Under the pieces are notes generated by a model. It searched no databases, was not told the DNA's origin, and saw only the letters and a list, made by a program, of their open reading frames with translations. A stretch of 64,000 nucleotides of DNA from Sphingobacterium prati (GTDB taxonomy: Bacteria; Bacteroidota; Bacteroidia; Sphingobacteriales; Sphingobacteriaceae): positions 124,001 to 188,000 of the forward strand of contig NZ_JABJWY010000009.1 of NCBI RefSeq assembly GCF_013167215.1. Reading direction: 5' to 3'. Of the stretch, positions 62,242-64,000 are shown in pieces (within the stretch, counting starts at the first letter, position 1; each line of letters begins with the position of its first letter). A program made the translations under genes and the position numbers.

Positions 62242-63654
62242 TTATGATTTTTTTAGTTCTAATAGAACAACATTTTCAACGTGTTGCGTATGCGGGAACA
62301 TATCCACCGGCTTAATACGCTTCACATCATACTTTTCTGCCAATAGGACTAAATCTCTCGCCTGCGTCGAAGCATTACAACTGACGTAAACAATTCTTGG
62401 AGACTCCATCTCCAATAAACGAGCCACAACATCTGCATGCATACCTGCCCTTGGAGGATCAGTAATCACCACATCTGGTTTACCATGTTCCGCAATAAAT
62501 GAGGGTGTCAACACATCTTTCATATCCCCAGCGTAGAATTTTGTATTGTGAATATCATTAATCGCTGAATTGACCTTCGCGTCTTCAATGGCAGTAGGTA
62601 CATACTCCACCCCAATTACTTCTTTTGCTTTCTTAGCAACAAAATTTGCAATTGTACCCGCACCCGTATATAAATCGTACACCAGCTCGTTTCCTTTTAG
62701 ACCCGCAAAATCACGTGTAATCTTATAAAGTTCATATGCCTGTGCTGAATTGGTCTGATAAAATGATTTTGGTCCAACCTTGTATCGAAGACCTTCCATC
62801 TCCTCATAAATAAAATCACGACCTGCATACACGTGAATATCCTGATCAAAGATGGTATCATTACGCTTTTGATTCACGATATACAGGAGCGAAGCAATTT
62901 GGGGAAACTTTTCATTGATGAAATTCATCAATAATTCCACCTGGCCTTCCTCCGGATAAGCAAACACCACAATCACCATCATTTCACCAGTAGACGAAAT
63001 ACGGATGATCAGATTGCGTAATACTCCGGTATGTTCGCGCAGATCATAAAAAGTCATTCCCTTGCTTAGCGCAAAATCCCGTATGGTATTCCGAACTTCG
63101 TTGGAAGGGTCTTCCTGAAGAAAACAATGGTCTACGTCCAAAATTTTATCAAAACGTCCCGGCACATGGAAACCCAATGCATTCATCTCCAATTGCGATG
63201 CATCCTCATCAACAGAGGTTAACCATTTCTTATTCGAAAAGGTATACTCTAGTTTGTTTCTATAATATTCCGTTTGTACTGACCCCAAAATATCTTCCAT
63301 CGAAGATGTATCTACTTTCCCAATACGCGATAAGGCGTTATCAACAGATTGTTGTTTGAATTTTAACTGAGCCTCATAGCTCATATGTTGCCATTTACAG
63401 CCTCCGCAGACGCCAAAATGCGCACAAAAAGGATCTACGCGATATGTAGAAGCTTCTTTTAAACTCGTCACCCGAGCTTCAGCAAAATTCTTCTTCTTGC
63501 GCATTAACTCTACATCTACAACATCACCAGGGACAGCTTTTTCTACAAACAAAACCAAATCATCGGTCTTCCCTACACCTCTACCTTCTTCGGCAATATC
63601 AATGATTGCGATATCTTTCAAGAACTTCTTTTCTTGCGGAATTCTTCTACTCAT
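62242..63654 (-). CDS. rlmD: 23S rRNA (uracil-C5)-methyltransferase, RlmD/RumA family
   Basis: 470 residues from the ATG at 63654. An N-terminal TRAM domain is followed by the iron-sulfur cysteines in PFCAHFGVCGGCKWQ (Cys77, 83 and 86). The methyltransferase domain has YDLYTGAGTIANFVAKKAKE, TDPPRAGMHADVV, and the catalytic Cys in VYVSCNASTQARDL. It makes 5-methyluridine in 23S rRNA; position specificity (m5U747 or m5U1939) is not settled by sequence. Begins a two-gene unit with the unknown gene after it. Confidence 0.92.
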   Translation of the reverse strand: MSRRIPQEKKFLKDIAIIDIAEEGRGVGKTDDLVLFVEKAVPGDVVDVELMRKKKNFAEARVTSLKEASTYRVDPFCAHFGVCGGCKWQHMSYEAQLKFKQQSVDNALSRIGKVDTSSMEDILGSVQTEYYRNKLEYTFSNKKWLTSVDEDASQLEMNALGFHVPGRFDKILDVDHCFLQEDPSNEVRNTIRDFALSKGMTFYDLREHTGVLRNLIIRISSTGEMMVIVVFAYPEEGQVELLMNFINEKFPQIASLLYIVNQKRNDTIFDQDIHVYAGRDFIYEEMEGLRYKVGPKSFYQTNSAQAYELYKITRDFAGLKGNELVYDLYTGAGTIANFVAKKAKEVIGVEYVPTAIEDAKVNSAINDIHNTKFYAGDMKDVLTPSFIAEHGKPDVVITDPPRAGMHADVVARLLEMESPRIVYVSCNASTQARDLVLLAEKYDVKRIKPVDMFPHTQHVENVVLLELKKS

Positions 63655-63872
63655 AGTTCGCAAAAATACAATTTTTTATAATCATTTCTCACTGGGCTAG
63701 ATTGTCTTAGAAAAATCTAAAATTATTCAGGTATATAGAACTACTACTAGGGCACTATGTATTATGCTGCTGCACACTCTCCTTAATTAAGGAAGAGACC
63801 ATAAGTAAACACCAAAAAAATAAAAGTTTATTTAAAAATCGGCAGGTAATAACAAATAAAATGTATAGTTAT
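63655..63872. other. intergenic region
   Basis: 218 bp upstream of rlmD. It includes the palindrome CTTCCTTAATTAAGGAG-like sequence near 63780-63797 and an A/T-rich tract, which may be the terminator of the gene to the right. No clear gene. Confidence 0.35.
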
Positions 63873-64000
63873 CTATAACATCGTTGCTTGCACGAGATAC
63901 GGAAGAATCTCTTTTTGAAAAGAAATAAAGTTTTTACGAACGTCAGCATCCGAAACTGCAGTAAAAGCAAAGGAAAACACTATGCTCTTACTTGATTTGA
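63873..64000 (-). CDS. C-terminal end of an unknown gene, cut by the window edge
   Basis: On the minus strand an open frame enters at 64000 and ends at TAG (63875-63873), giving 42 codons ending FQKEILPYLVQATML. It contains FAFTAVSDADVRKNFISFQK, a composition typical of coding DNA. Too short to identify; the upstream part lies outside. Confidence 0.45.
   Translation of the reverse strand, partial: KSSKSIVFSFAFTAVSDADVRKNFISFQKEILPYLVQATML

Overview
The window looks like chromosome from a member of the Bacteroidota, most likely a Sphingobacterium or close relative. Several things point there. The start elements match the Bacteroidota sigma-A pattern (TTTG, about 19 nt, then TAnnTTTG). There is a TonB-dependent receptor with a carboxypeptidase-like N-terminal domain, an IPExxxVDY protein beside pyruvate kinase, RprX/RprY-like regulators, and the gene order miaB / sigma-54 regulator / lptE / TPR protein / secG / groES / groEL. 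Strong Shine-Dalgarno sequences are scarce. The species assignment is inference.

Layout. 1-3.5 kb: fatty acid synthesis (fabF, acpP), then pyk. 3.7-6.3 kb: an RprXY-like two-component system. 6.4-8.9 kb: a SAM riboswitch and metE. 9-12 kb: small genes (TPR protein, membrane-anchored XRE regulator, zinc-ribbon protein, ssb, a lipoprotein). 12.4-22.3 kb: an XRE repressor-like gene, then a divergent operon of YbjN-like protein, PspA/IM30, DUF4177 protein, YqiJ-like OB-fold membrane protein, flotillin and a 1614-residue AAA+ ATPase. This looks like a membrane-stress system whose mechanism I do not know to be described. 22.3-23.8 kb: an accessory strip with a HigA antitoxin remnant, an intact RelB/RelE-like pair, a five-copy tandem repeat of exactly 62 bp, and a large perfect-arm hairpin. 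23.8-30.5 kb: a six-gene lipid cluster resembling the uncharacterised E. coli ynbABCD operon, with a patatin-like protein and an SDR added. 30.5-32.1 kb: a candidate short RNA gene and a TPM-domain protein. 32.3-36.7 kb: gluconate permease and kinase, a broken 6-phosphogluconate dehydrogenase and a decayed tRNA-Thr. 36.8-43.7 kb: an ABC-F protein, trmD, and a trp operon (trpE, chorismate mutase, trpG, trpC) behind a leader-peptide attenuator, then dus. 43.8-52.5 kb: flippase, acylphosphatase, amidohydrolase, TPP riboswitch with a TonB receptor, dtd, mazG, ggt. 52.5-64 kb: groEL/ES, secG, a TPR protein, lptE, a sigma-54 regulator, miaB, an OmpA-like lipoprotein, rlmD and a partial gene at the right edge.

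Most of the window is housekeeping. The parts most worth following up are the PspA-flotillin-AAA operon with its paired palindromic operators (13.05-13.10 kb), the extended ynb-like cluster with its palindromic promoter region (30.5 kb), the trp attenuator (39.2-39.4 kb), and the signs of decay in the gluconate region (gnd deletion plus fold-back palindrome, degenerate tRNA). All functional statements rest on reading motifs by eye. No database search was possible.
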